Assembly (NCBI RefSeq): GCF_001590985.1
Contig: NZ_BCTX01000011.1
Span: 20,259 to 84,258 of the forward strand
Reading direction: 5' to 3'
Length of the DNA stretch: 64,000 bases
Source: Novosphingobium naphthalenivorans NBRC 102051
GTDB lineage: Bacteria > Pseudomonadota > Alphaproteobacteria > Sphingomonadales > Sphingomonadaceae
This document shows, piece after piece, positions 56,863-64,000 of this stretch. The notes under the pieces were generated by a model. The model was given only the letters and a program-made list of their open reading frames with translations. It made no database searches and was not told the DNA's origin. Position numbers and translations under genes: made by a program. Numbering within the stretch: the stretch's first letter is position 1; each line of letters begins with the position of its first letter.

Positions 56863-59800
56863 TCCGCCGGCTCCGGCAGAGCGGTTTGCGGGGCATCATT
56901 CGGCTTGTCCTTGCCCCGAGTGATCCGGCTGACGAGGACGAAGAACAGCGGCACGAACATGATGGCGAGGACGGTGGCGGCCGCCATGCCGCCTGCTACC
57001 ACGATGCCGATCGCATTCTGGCCGCCCGCGCCCGCCCCTTTTGAAAGGGCGAGAGGGATGATGCCGCCAATAAAGGCGAAGGACGTCATGAGGATTGGCC
57101 GCAATCGGAGCCGGGCAGCATAAAGCGCTGCTTCGATCGCCGTTGAGCCATTCCGTCGTTCGGCTTCGGCAAATTCCACGATCAGGATCGCGTTCTTGGC
57201 TGAAACACCAACGGTCGTGAGGAGTGCCACCTGGAAATAGACGTCATTGTTGAGGCCGCCGAGGGTCGCGGAAAGAACTGCGCCGAAGACGCCGAGCGGC
57301 GCGGCCGTCATCACCGCGAAAGGCACGGACCAGCTTTCATAAAGTGCCGCCAGGCAGAGGAAGACCATGAGCAGCGACAGCGCATACACGGCCATTGCCT
57401 GGTTTCCTGCAAGCCGTTCCTCATAGGATAGACCGGTCCATTCGAACCCGACGCCAGCCGGCAGCTTGGCGGCCATTTCCTCCATCGCCTTCATGGCCGT
57501 GCCGGAACTCTTGCCCGGCGCGGGCTCGCCCAGGATTTCGAAGGCAGGAAGGCCATTATAGCGCTCGAGACGAGACGAGCCGTACATCCAATGGGTGGAC
57601 GCGATCGTCGAAAGCGGCGTCATCTCACCGGAGATGCCCCGGACGTTCCAGCGATCGAGATCGTCCGGCGCCTTGCGGAAAGGTTCGTCAGCCTGGACAT
57701 AGACCTTCTTGACGCGGCCGCGATCGATGAAGTCGTTCACATAGGCGCCACCCCAGGCTGTCGAGATGGCGTCGTTCACATCGGCCTGGGAAAGGCCGTG
57801 CGCGCCCGCCGCTGCCTGATCGACGTCAATCTGCAACTGAGGCGCGTCCTCCTGGCCGTTGGGACGCACGGCGATCAGGTCGGGATTCTTCGCAGCCATG
57901 CCCAGAAGCTGGTTCCTGGCATCGAGCAACGCCTTGTGGCCAAGGCCGTTACGATCCTGAAGCTCGAAGTCGAAACCGGTCGCATTACCGAGTTCGATGA
58001 TAGCCGGCGGAATGAAGGCGAAGACCGTCGCATCGCGCTCCTTAGCGATCGCGGCGTTGAGGCGCCCGGCGACTGCCGAAGCCGAATTTTCCTTGCCCGC
58101 GCGCTCGTCCCAGGGTGTCATGCCTACGAAGGCCATGCCGATGTTCTGGCCGCGTCCCGCCAGGCTGAAGCCGTTGACGGTGAAGACCGAAGCCACGTTG
58201 TGCCGTTCGTTCTTCTGGAGGAAGTCTGCGATCTTCTCGTTGACCTGGATGGTCCTCGAGACGCTGGCTCCGGCGGGCAACTGGACCAGCGCCATCACGG
58301 TGCCCTGGTCCTCATCCGGCAGGAAGCCAGTGGGCAGGCGAGCGAACAGTGCGGTCAGGCCGATGATGATGAGGCCATATAGCAAGAGAGAGCGCTTGGG
58401 GGATCGGATCGCCCGCGAAACGCCATTCTCATAGCGTGCCGCGCCGCGATCGAAGGTGCGGTTAAACCAGCCGAAGAAGCCCGTGGTTTTGCCGTGCGAA
58501 CCCTTTGGGATGGGCTTGAGGATGGTCGAGCAGAGCGCGGGCGTCAGGACCAGCGCCACGAGCACCGAGAGCGCCATAGCGGACACGATGGTGACGGAAA
58601 ACTGGCGGAAGATGATACCGGTCGACCCACCGAAGAAGGCCATCGGAATGAACACCGCCGAAAGCACAAGGCCGATGCCGATGAGCGCGCCGGAGATTTC
58701 TTCCATCGATTTGCGCGTCGCCTCAAGCGGCGGGAGGCCCTCTTCCGCCATGATGCGTTCGACATTCTCCACGACGACGATCGCGTCGTCGACGAGCAGA
58801 CCTATGGCCAGCACCATGCCGAAAAGCGTGAGCGTGTTGATCGAGTATCCCATGGCCGCGAGCACGCCGAATGTGCCTAGCAGGACCACGGGGACCGCAA
58901 TGGTCGGAATGAGCGTTGCCCGGAAGTTCTGCAGGAACAGCAGCATCACGAGGAAGACGAGAACCACCGCCTCGAACAGCGTTTGCACGACGTGATGGAT
59001 CGAGACCCGCACGAAAGGTGTGGAGTCGTAGGCGAAAGCAACCTTCACGCCGGGCGGAAAAGTGCTCGACAGCTCATCGACCCGCGCTTTGAGCGCGTTG
59101 ATCGTGTCAAGGGCGTTGGCGCCGGATGCCAGACGGATCGCAAAGCCTGCGGCAGGGTGGCCATTATATTTGGCGTCGACCTCATAGCTCTCGCTACCGA
59201 TCTCGACACGCGCGACATCAGCAATCCTGACCGTCGACCCGTCGGTATTGGTGCGCAGCAATATCTGCCTGAACTGCTCAGGCGTGCGCAGGCGGGACTG
59301 GGCGTTGACAGTGGCATTGAGCTGCTGTTCGGGTCCCGAGGGTCGCGCGCCAACCTGACCGGCTGAGACCTGCGCGTTTTGAGCACGGATCGCCGCCTTC
59401 ACATCGGCAGGGGTAAGTCCGAAGGTCTGAAGCTTGTAGGGATCGATCCAGATGCGCATCGCATATTGCGCGCCCAGCACGATCGTATCGCCAACGCCCG
59501 TGACGCGGCTCAGCGGATCCTGAAGCCGGGAGGATATGATGTCGCCAAGGTCGCCGCTGTCATATTTCCCGTCCTCCGAATAGACTGCGAGCACGGCAAG
59601 GAAGTTGATGGTGGACTTGGTAACGCGCATACCCTGCTGCTGCACTTCCTGTGGCAGCAGCGGCGTTGCGAGCTGAAGCTTGTTCTGTACCTGCACCTGG
59701 GCGATGTCGGGATCGGTACCCTGCTCGAAGGTGAGGGTAATCGTTACTGTGCCGGCGGATTCGCTCGTCGACGACATATAACGCAGATTGTCGATGCCCT

Positions 59801-60008
59801 TCATCTGCTGCTCGATCACCTGCGTGACGGTGTTTTCGAGCGTCTCAGCTGAAGCGCCAGGATAGGTGGCGTTGATCTGGATCGCAGGCGGTGCGATCGG
59901 GGGGAATTGCGAGATGGGCAGGCGAGTGATGGAAAGGCCGCCCACCAGCATGATGACGATGGCGATGACCCAGGCGAAAACCGGTCGATCTATGAAAAAG
60001 CGAGCCAT
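56859..60008 (-). CDS. RND multidrug efflux transporter (AcrB/MexB-like, HAE1)
   Basis: A 1049-residue RND pump, the usual length. [53 protein letters not shown], the helix-4 motif [18 protein letters not shown] with two proton-relay Asp residues, and [19 protein letters not shown] are characteristic of AcrB/MexB. It exports drugs, solvents, bile salts or phenolics from the periplasm using proton flow. It lies 4 bp after the adaptor gene and couples to the outer-membrane factor gene. Confidence 0.95.
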   Translation of the reverse strand: MARFFIDRPVFAWVIAIVIMLVGGLSITRLPISQFPPIAPPAIQINATYPGASAETLENTVTQVIEQQMKGIDNLRYMSSTSESAGTVTITLTFEQGTDPDIAQVQVQNKLQLATPLLPQEVQQQGMRVTKSTINFLAVLAVYSEDGKYDSGDLGDIISSRLQDPLSRVTGVGDTIVLGAQYAMRIWIDPYKLQTFGLTPADVKAAIRAQNAQVSAGQVGARPSGPEQQLNATVNAQSRLRTPEQFRQILLRTNTDGSTVRIADVARVEIGSESYEVDAKYNGHPAAGFAIRLASGANALDTINALKARVDELSSTFPPGVKVAFAYDSTPFVRVSIHHVVQTLFEAVVLVFLVMLLFLQNFRATLIPTIAVPVVLLGTFGVLAAMGYSINTLTLFGMVLAIGLLVDDAIVVVENVERIMAEEGLPPLEATRKSMEEISGALIGIGLVLSAVFIPMAFFGGSTGIIFRQFSVTIVSAMALSVLVALVLTPALCSTILKPIPKGSHGKTTGFFGWFNRTFDRGAARYENGVSRAIRSPKRSLLLYGLIIIGLTALFARLPTGFLPDEDQGTVMALVQLPAGASVSRTIQVNEKIADFLQKNERHNVASVFTVNGFSLAGRGQNIGMAFVGMTPWDERAGKENSASAVAGRLNAAIAKERDATVFAFIPPAIIELGNATGFDFELQDRNGLGHKALLDARNQLLGMAAKNPDLIAVRPNGQEDAPQLQIDVDQAAAGAHGLSQADVNDAISTAWGGAYVNDFIDRGRVKKVYVQADEPFRKAPDDLDRWNVRGISGEMTPLSTIASTHWMYGSSRLERYNGLPAFEILGEPAPGKSSGTAMKAMEEMAAKLPAGVGFEWTGLSYEERLAGNQAMAVYALSLLMVFLCLAALYESWSVPFAVMTAAPLGVFGAVLSATLGGLNNDVYFQVALLTTVGVSAKNAILIVEFAEAERRNGSTAIEAALYAARLRLRPILMTSFAFIGGIIPLALSKGAGAGGQNAIGIVVAGGMAAATVLAIMFVPLFFVLVSRITRGKDKPNDAPQTALPEPAE

Positions 60009-60012
60009 GGGA

Positions 60013-61158
60013 TCACCGTGCCGATGCGGTTTTGGAAAGGGACGCCCGAACCGGTTTTACCGTCGCGCCGGGTGTCGCGCGCTGAACGCCGTCGACGATC
60101 AATCGGTCGCCGGGCTGCAACCCGCTGGCAATCAACCAGCGGTCGCCCACGGCGCGCACCGTCTCGATATGGCGCTGTTCGACCTTGTCGCCTTTGCCGA
60201 CCACCAGCGCGGTGGCGCGGCCGCGCTCATCGCGCGTAACGCCTTGCTGCGGAACCAGGATCGCGTGATCCTCAACGCCATCGACCAGCTTGGCCTTGAC
60301 ATACATGCCGGGCAGAAGCGTTCCCGTGGGGTTGGGGAAGACCGCGCGCAGAATGACGGCGCCTGAGCTGGGATCGACCGACACCTCGCTGAACCGCAAG
60401 GAACCCTTGATCGGATAAGGGCTTCCATCCGGCAGGGTGAGGCTCACCGGCGCCTCGGCATTGCGTGCTTCGCCCTTGGCAAAGGCATTCTTCAGGCGCA
60501 GCAACTCCGCGCTCGACTGCGGCACGTCCACGAAGATCGGGTCCAGGGTCTGGATCGTTGCAAGTGGAGCAGCCTGTCCTGTTGTGACCAACGCGCCAGC
60601 GGTAATGAGCGAGCGGCCGATGCGGCCGCTGATCGGAGCGGTGATGCGAGTGAATTCAAGATCGATCTTGGCCGAGCGGACTGCAGCCCTCGCGGATTCG
60701 ACGTCGGCGACTGCCTGACCCCGCGCCGAGGCTGCATCATCCGCGTCCTGGCGGCTCACCGCATCAATCCCCACCAGATCCTTCGTCCGGGACGCGCGGC
60801 TGTTCACTGAAACCAGGGTTGCCTCCGCGCGGGCGAGCGAGGCCCGCGCCTTGTCGAAGGCCGCCTGATAGGGAGCCGGGTTGATCTGGTAGAGGAGCTG
60901 CCCCTTGGAAACATAGGCGCCTTCCTCGAACAGCCTGCGCAGAACGATGCCGCTGATTTGCGGGCGGACCTCGGAGATCAGCGAGGGACTCGTGCGTCCG
61001 GCAAGCTCGGTCACCAGCGTTGCCGGTGCGGATTCGACCGTGACAATCCCGACTTCCGCCGGACCCGGTGTGGGTTGGCTACCGCCATGATTGCAAGCCG
61101 CGGTGCCCAAAACCAGGGCAAGTGCGAGCGCGGAGCGCCGCATTGGGGATCGTTTCAT
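60013..61158 (-). CDS. RND periplasmic adaptor lipoprotein (AcrA/MexA-like)
   Basis: A 381-residue adaptor with a lipoprotein signal [22 protein letters not shown] (Cys ~22), lipoyl/hairpin segments [42 protein letters not shown] and [15 protein letters not shown], and an MP-barrel end [24 protein letters not shown], diagnostic of AcrA/MexA. It is the first gene of the pump operon. The start at 61158 gives the correct signal peptide. A TetR regulator is divergent and a dyad at 61180-61195 lies 22 bp upstream. Confidence 0.92.
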   Translation of the reverse strand: MKRSPMRRSALALALVLGTAACNHGGSQPTPGPAEVGIVTVESAPATLVTELAGRTSPSLISEVRPQISGIVLRRLFEEGAYVSKGQLLYQINPAPYQAAFDKARASLARAEATLVSVNSRASRTKDLVGIDAVSRQDADDAASARGQAVADVESARAAVRSAKIDLEFTRITAPISGRIGRSLITAGALVTTGQAAPLATIQTLDPIFVDVPQSSAELLRLKNAFAKGEARNAEAPVSLTLPDGSPYPIKGSLRFSEVSVDPSSGAVILRAVFPNPTGTLLPGMYVKAKLVDGVEDHAILVPQQGVTRDERGRATALVVGKGDKVEQRHIETVRAVGDRWLIASGLQPGDRLIVDGVQRATPGATVKPVRASLSKTASAR

Positions 61159-61179
61159 CGGCCAACCCTTAGAAAATGA

Positions 61180-61195
61180 GAGCAATCGTTCACTC
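61180..61195. promoter_or_regulatory. Putative TetR operator between the RND pump and its regulator
   Basis: GAGCAATCGTTCACTC is an imperfect dyad of the form GAGnnAnCGnTnnCTC, in the 102-bp divergent interval between the adaptor start (61158) and the TetR start (61261). Such a location fits autorepression and pump control by that TetR protein. Ten of 16 positions are symmetric. Confidence 0.45.
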
Positions 61196-61260
61196 TTTAT
61201 TTTTGTGCCGCTAATCTGCTAGGCGTGATTCGTCAAGAATGAGGTTTGAGAAAAATCACG

Positions 61261-61866
61261 ATGGTTAAGACCCCGGATGCTATCGCCAGGCAGCAGCAGC
61301 GCGCCGAAATGCGCCGCGATCAGGTGCTGGACGCTGCGCGCGCCTGTTTTCTGCGAGAGGGATTTCATGCCGCGAGCGTCAATCGCATCGCGGCCGAGGC
61401 CGGCATGAGTGTTGGCCACCTCTATCGTTATTTCGAGAGCAAGGAGGAGATCATCGTTGCGCTTTGCGAACGCAACCTGGACGAGTTTCTGAGCCACGCG
61501 CCCGTCCTTCCGCCCAATCAGAGGGCCGACGGTGAGGCTATGATCGCAGCGAGCCTCGCGGAATTCGATGCGCTGATCGATCGAAGTCATGCCGGCTTCG
61601 CAATGGAAGTTTTGGCCGAGGCCGCGCGCAGCGAGGCCGTTCAGGCAATCGTGACCGAGAACGACCGCAAGTTTCGCGACAGCCTGAGGGACCTGATGGT
61701 CCCTCTTCTATCAGCGAAAACGCAGGATGTGGTCGAGGAGAGGGTGGAAATGGCGCTGCTCCTCCTTCACGGCCTCATGATGCGCACGATGAGCGGATTG
61801 ACGTCCCAGGATGTCGAGCGCCTCAAGATTGCATTCCAATATCTTATGCGAGCAATCCTGCTCTAA
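61261..61866 (+). CDS. TetR/AcrR-family repressor of the RND pump
   Basis: A 201-residue TetR protein (ATG 61261; a TTG 15 bases upstream would extend it to 206 residues). HTH ~16-62: RRDQVLDAARACFLREGFHAASVNRIAAEAGMS, VGHLYRYFESKEEIIVALC. The ligand domain contains HAGFAMEVLAEAARSEAVQAI and LLLHGLMMRTMSGLT. It is transcribed away from the adaptor-pump-channel operon, the classical acrR/acrAB layout. FabI follows 26 bp downstream in the same direction and may be co-transcribed. Confidence 0.9.
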   Translation: MVKTPDAIARQQQRAEMRRDQVLDAARACFLREGFHAASVNRIAAEAGMSVGHLYRYFESKEEIIVALCERNLDEFLSHAPVLPPNQRADGEAMIAASLAEFDALIDRSHAGFAMEVLAEAARSEAVQAIVTENDRKFRDSLRDLMVPLLSAKTQDVVEERVEMALLLLHGLMMRTMSGLTSQDVERLKIAFQYLMRAILL

Positions 61867-61892
61867 AAAATAAATAGTCTAGGACATGGTGC

Positions 61893-62702
61893 ATGACGAA
61901 TCTGATGACGGGCAAGCGAGGCCTGATCATGGGCTTGGCCAATGACAAGTCACTTGCCTGGGGTATCTCGAAAGCCCTGTATCAACAGGGCGCCGAACTG
62001 GCATTTTCATATCACGGGCCGGCTCAGGAACGGCGGGTGCGTCCGTTGGCTGGACAATTGGACTCAGATTTCCTGGTCGAGTGCGATGTCGCCGACATGG
62101 CTGACCTTGATGCTCTCTTTGCCCAAATCCAACAACACTGGGATACATTGGATTTCGTTGTCCATGCTATCGGTTTCTCGGACAAGAATGAACTGCGTGG
62201 AAAATATGCCGATACAAGTCTGGAAAATTTCGTTCGTACTATGAACATATCGGTATATAGTCTTGTAGCCATCGCCAAGCGAGCGTCTCTGCTCATGAAA
62301 GATGGGGGTTCGATCCTGACGTTGAGCTATTATGGAGCCGAAAAAGTTCTTCCTAACTACAATGTGATGGGTGTGGCTAAGGCTGCTTTGGAAACCAGTG
62401 TCAAGTATCTCGCATCTGATTTCGGTCCGCAGGATATTCGAGTCAACGCCATTTCAGCAGGGCCAATCAAGACATTGGCTTCCAGCGGGATCGGTGATTT
62501 TCGCTATATCCTGAAATGGAATGAACATAATTCGCCTCTTCGCCGCAACGTCACGGTGGAGGATGTGGGAGGAGCTGCACTCTACCTGCTTTCCGATCTG
62601 GCAAGTGCGGTGACGGGGGAAATCCACCATGTCGACGCAGGCTACAACATCATCGGCATGAGAGCCGAAGATGCTCCCAATTTTACGAACGCATCAGCCT
62701 AA
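61893..62702 (+). CDS. fabI: Enoyl-[acyl-carrier-protein] reductase (NADH), FabI type
   Basis: A 269-residue FabI, the last step of fatty-acid elongation (trans-2-enoyl-ACP to acyl-ACP). N-terminus KRGLIMGLANDKSLAWGI (FabI rather than SDR TGxxxGIG), AFSYHG, HAIGF, active-site Tyr146, Tyr156 and Lys163 within the SYYGAEKVLPNYNVMG block, and RVNAISAGPIKTLASSGIGDFR are all present. The residues altered in known triclosan-resistant E. coli enzymes (Gly93, Met159, Phe203 equivalents) are unchanged here. Codon use is visibly less GC-rich than in the neighbouring genes, suggesting transfer. It may be a second FabI near a pump operon. Confidence 0.93.
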   Translation: MTNLMTGKRGLIMGLANDKSLAWGISKALYQQGAELAFSYHGPAQERRVRPLAGQLDSDFLVECDVADMADLDALFAQIQQHWDTLDFVVHAIGFSDKNELRGKYADTSLENFVRTMNISVYSLVAIAKRASLLMKDGGSILTLSYYGAEKVLPNYNVMGVAKAALETSVKYLASDFGPQDIRVNAISAGPIKTLASSGIGDFRYILKWNEHNSPLRRNVTVEDVGGAALYLLSDLASAVTGEIHHVDAGYNIIGMRAEDAPNFTNASA

Positions 62703-62824
62703 GTGCTCTGCCAGCCGGTAACGATCTGCGTTGAGTTCAGAATATCTACCAGATTGTCCCATCGTCGTCGGTTGTGCCCCGCCGGCTGCCTGGCTTGGAG
62801 GGCGCTCATCCTGTGTCTTGCGCC

Positions 62825-63862
62825 CTATTCGCCTAGATAGATCAGCGATTTTCCGTTGTTCCGTCCATCATAGAGGCGAGCGATCGCCCCTGGGGCGTGG
62901 AGAAGGCCGGTCACAATGTCTTCCTCGTAGTGCAACATTCCAGATCGGATCCGGCCAGTGAGATCGGCAAGAGCCCCGGGAAAATCCTCGCTATGGTCGA
63001 AGACCAGCAAGCCCGACCAGATTAGGCGACGCGTCAGTATTTCCCGTTCTGCACGTAAGCCGGTGGGGGTAGGGGACCATTGAGATACTGCGGCCGTCCC
63101 GCATTGTACGATACGACCGCCCGTCTTCATCCTTCGGAGCGCCTGATCGAGAAGGTCGCCCCCGGTATTGTCGAAAAAGACGTCAATTCCATCGGGAACA
63201 AGCCGATCGAGCAATGATGCTGCATCGGCCGACTTGTAGTTGGCGGCCGCTGCATAGCCGAACCGGGACGTGCAACGCGCGAACTTGGCGTCGTCACCGG
63301 CAAGGCCAATGACATGGAATGCCCTGGCCTGCGCCAGCTGGCCGACAAGGCTGCCCACCGCGCCCGCGGCAGTCGTGACCAATATGGTGTCCCCTGCCTT
63401 CGGACGACCGAGCTTGAAGAGGCCGAGATAGGCAGTCAGTCCATTGATACCGAGAACTCCGGCATAGGCAGAGAGGGGAGCCTGGATCACGTCGATTCGC
63501 GTCACCACCGCTTGAGGCCCGACGACCGCATAATCCTGCCAGCCGAACCAGCCATAGAGATGCAGGCCCTCCGGGAATTCCGCATGACGGCTTTCGACGA
63601 TCACGCCTACAGCGAGTGCGCGCATTACGTCGCCGACAGGGACCGGCTGCGAATAATTGCTTCCCTCGTTTGTCCACCCTCGCTGCGCCGGATCGACCGA
63701 AAGATAGATATTGCGCACGCGAAACTGGCCTTCGGCCAGCGACTCCAGTGACGCTTCGTCAAACGTGAAATGACTGGCTTGCGGGATGCCGACGGGACGA
63801 CTGGACAGGATCACGCGGCGGTTTCTACCGGGAAGGTTCCGAGGGGTGGCAGGCGTGGACAT
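62825..63862 (-). CDS. NADP-dependent zinc-independent MDR oxidoreductase (CurA-like)
   Basis: A 345-residue medium-chain reductase without the zinc ligands. It begins with NRRVILSSRPVGIPQASHF, then NIYLSVDPAQRGW, typical of CurA / leukotriene B4 12-hydroxydehydrogenase-like NADP-dependent alkenal/one reductases, with a cofactor motif AAGAVGSLVGQLAQ (~163-176) and FFDNTGGDLLDQALRRM. It likely saturates enone double bonds. The start ATG lies at 63862. It is convergent with FabI and has 138 bp of no recognised feature to its right at the window end. Confidence 0.88.
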   Translation of the reverse strand: MSTPATPRNLPGRNRRVILSSRPVGIPQASHFTFDEASLESLAEGQFRVRNIYLSVDPAQRGWTNEGSNYSQPVPVGDVMRALAVGVIVESRHAEFPEGLHLYGWFGWQDYAVVGPQAVVTRIDVIQAPLSAYAGVLGINGLTAYLGLFKLGRPKAGDTILVTTAAGAVGSLVGQLAQARAFHVIGLAGDDAKFARCTSRFGYAAAANYKSADAASLLDRLVPDGIDVFFDNTGGDLLDQALRRMKTGGRIVQCGTAAVSQWSPTPTGLRAEREILTRRLIWSGLLVFDHSEDFPGALADLTGRIRSGMLHYEEDIVTGLLHAPGAIARLYDGRNNGKSLIYLGE

Positions 63863-64000
63863 GCAGATATCCTGAAAGCTTCATGTTGCCATGACGTGTG
63901 GAAAAACGGAGTCGTCGTCCTTCGAATATCTTCCTAATGTGGCCGTGCCCACTCAGACATTCTCGGCTGCGATTAGTGGCCTAGCGGGAAAGAGGCAGAA

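Noticed and set aside
61893..62702. Triclosan-resistance mutations in FabI
   Set aside because: The equivalents of Gly93, Met159 and Phe203 are all unchanged, so resistance by target mutation is not supported.

Overview
The window is GC-rich, densely coded DNA that looks like a sphingomonad-type alphaproteobacterium (Novosphingobium/Sphingobium/Sphingomonas-like). This rests on five TonB-dependent receptors in 30 kb, many SDR and acyl-CoA-dehydrogenase-fold catabolic enzymes, stacked envelope efflux systems and a typical CGTCATTGCGAG-type palindromic repeat. The genus is an inference. No rRNA, tRNA, CRISPR array or intact insertion sequence was seen.

Region 1 (1-15.1 kb) is a catabolic cluster for an unknown, probably aromatic or polycyclic compound. 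It holds the tail of an acyl-CoA ligase, an NTF2-like protein, three SDRs, a VOC-fold protein, an HSL-type esterase, an MFS transporter, an amidohydrolase-2 enzyme, an HsaA-like flavin-dependent monooxygenase, a meta-cleavage-product-type C-C hydrolase and two TonB receptors. Three of its transcription units start next to copies of one dyad, TAGTCC-N4-GGACTA (6032-6047 and 15086-15101), which suggests one regulon. No regulator gene lies in this part.

Region 2 (15.3-19.6 kb) is an iron-uptake operon: a siderophore receptor, a small membrane protein and a PepSY-TM protein, behind a Fur-like box. Region 3 (19.9-31 kb) pairs TonB receptors with secreted phosphatases. One pair has a PTP-like cysteine phosphatase and a three-repeat Pho-box-like site; the other has a metallophosphoesterase. 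A tandem TetR regulator and an OmpR-type two-component system lie beside them.

Region 4 (30.9-43 kb, minus strand) carries two complete trans-envelope exporters: a CzcA/CusA-type RND pump with adaptor and outer-membrane factor, and an RbbA-type ABC exporter with a second ABC-2 permease, an adaptor and its own outer-membrane factor. An AraC regulator and a zinc alcohol dehydrogenase follow at 43.4-45.6 kb.

Region 5 (45.6-51.4 kb) looks like a decaying island. It has a 1.2-kb gap with an AbiEi-like HTH remnant, then a TetR regulator, an acyl-CoA dehydrogenase, a 3' fragment of a fadB-like gene, a thiolase and a 3' fragment of pyruvate carboxylase. Region 6 (51.5-61.9 kb) is a long minus-strand array: an AcrAB-TolC-type RND pump, a TetR gene, a small coupled gene, a universal stress protein, an HdeD-like membrane protein and a type II NADH dehydrogenase. 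A divergent TetR regulator faces the pump. The end (61.9-64 kb) carries a FabI enoyl-ACP reductase and a CurA-like NADP-dependent reductase.
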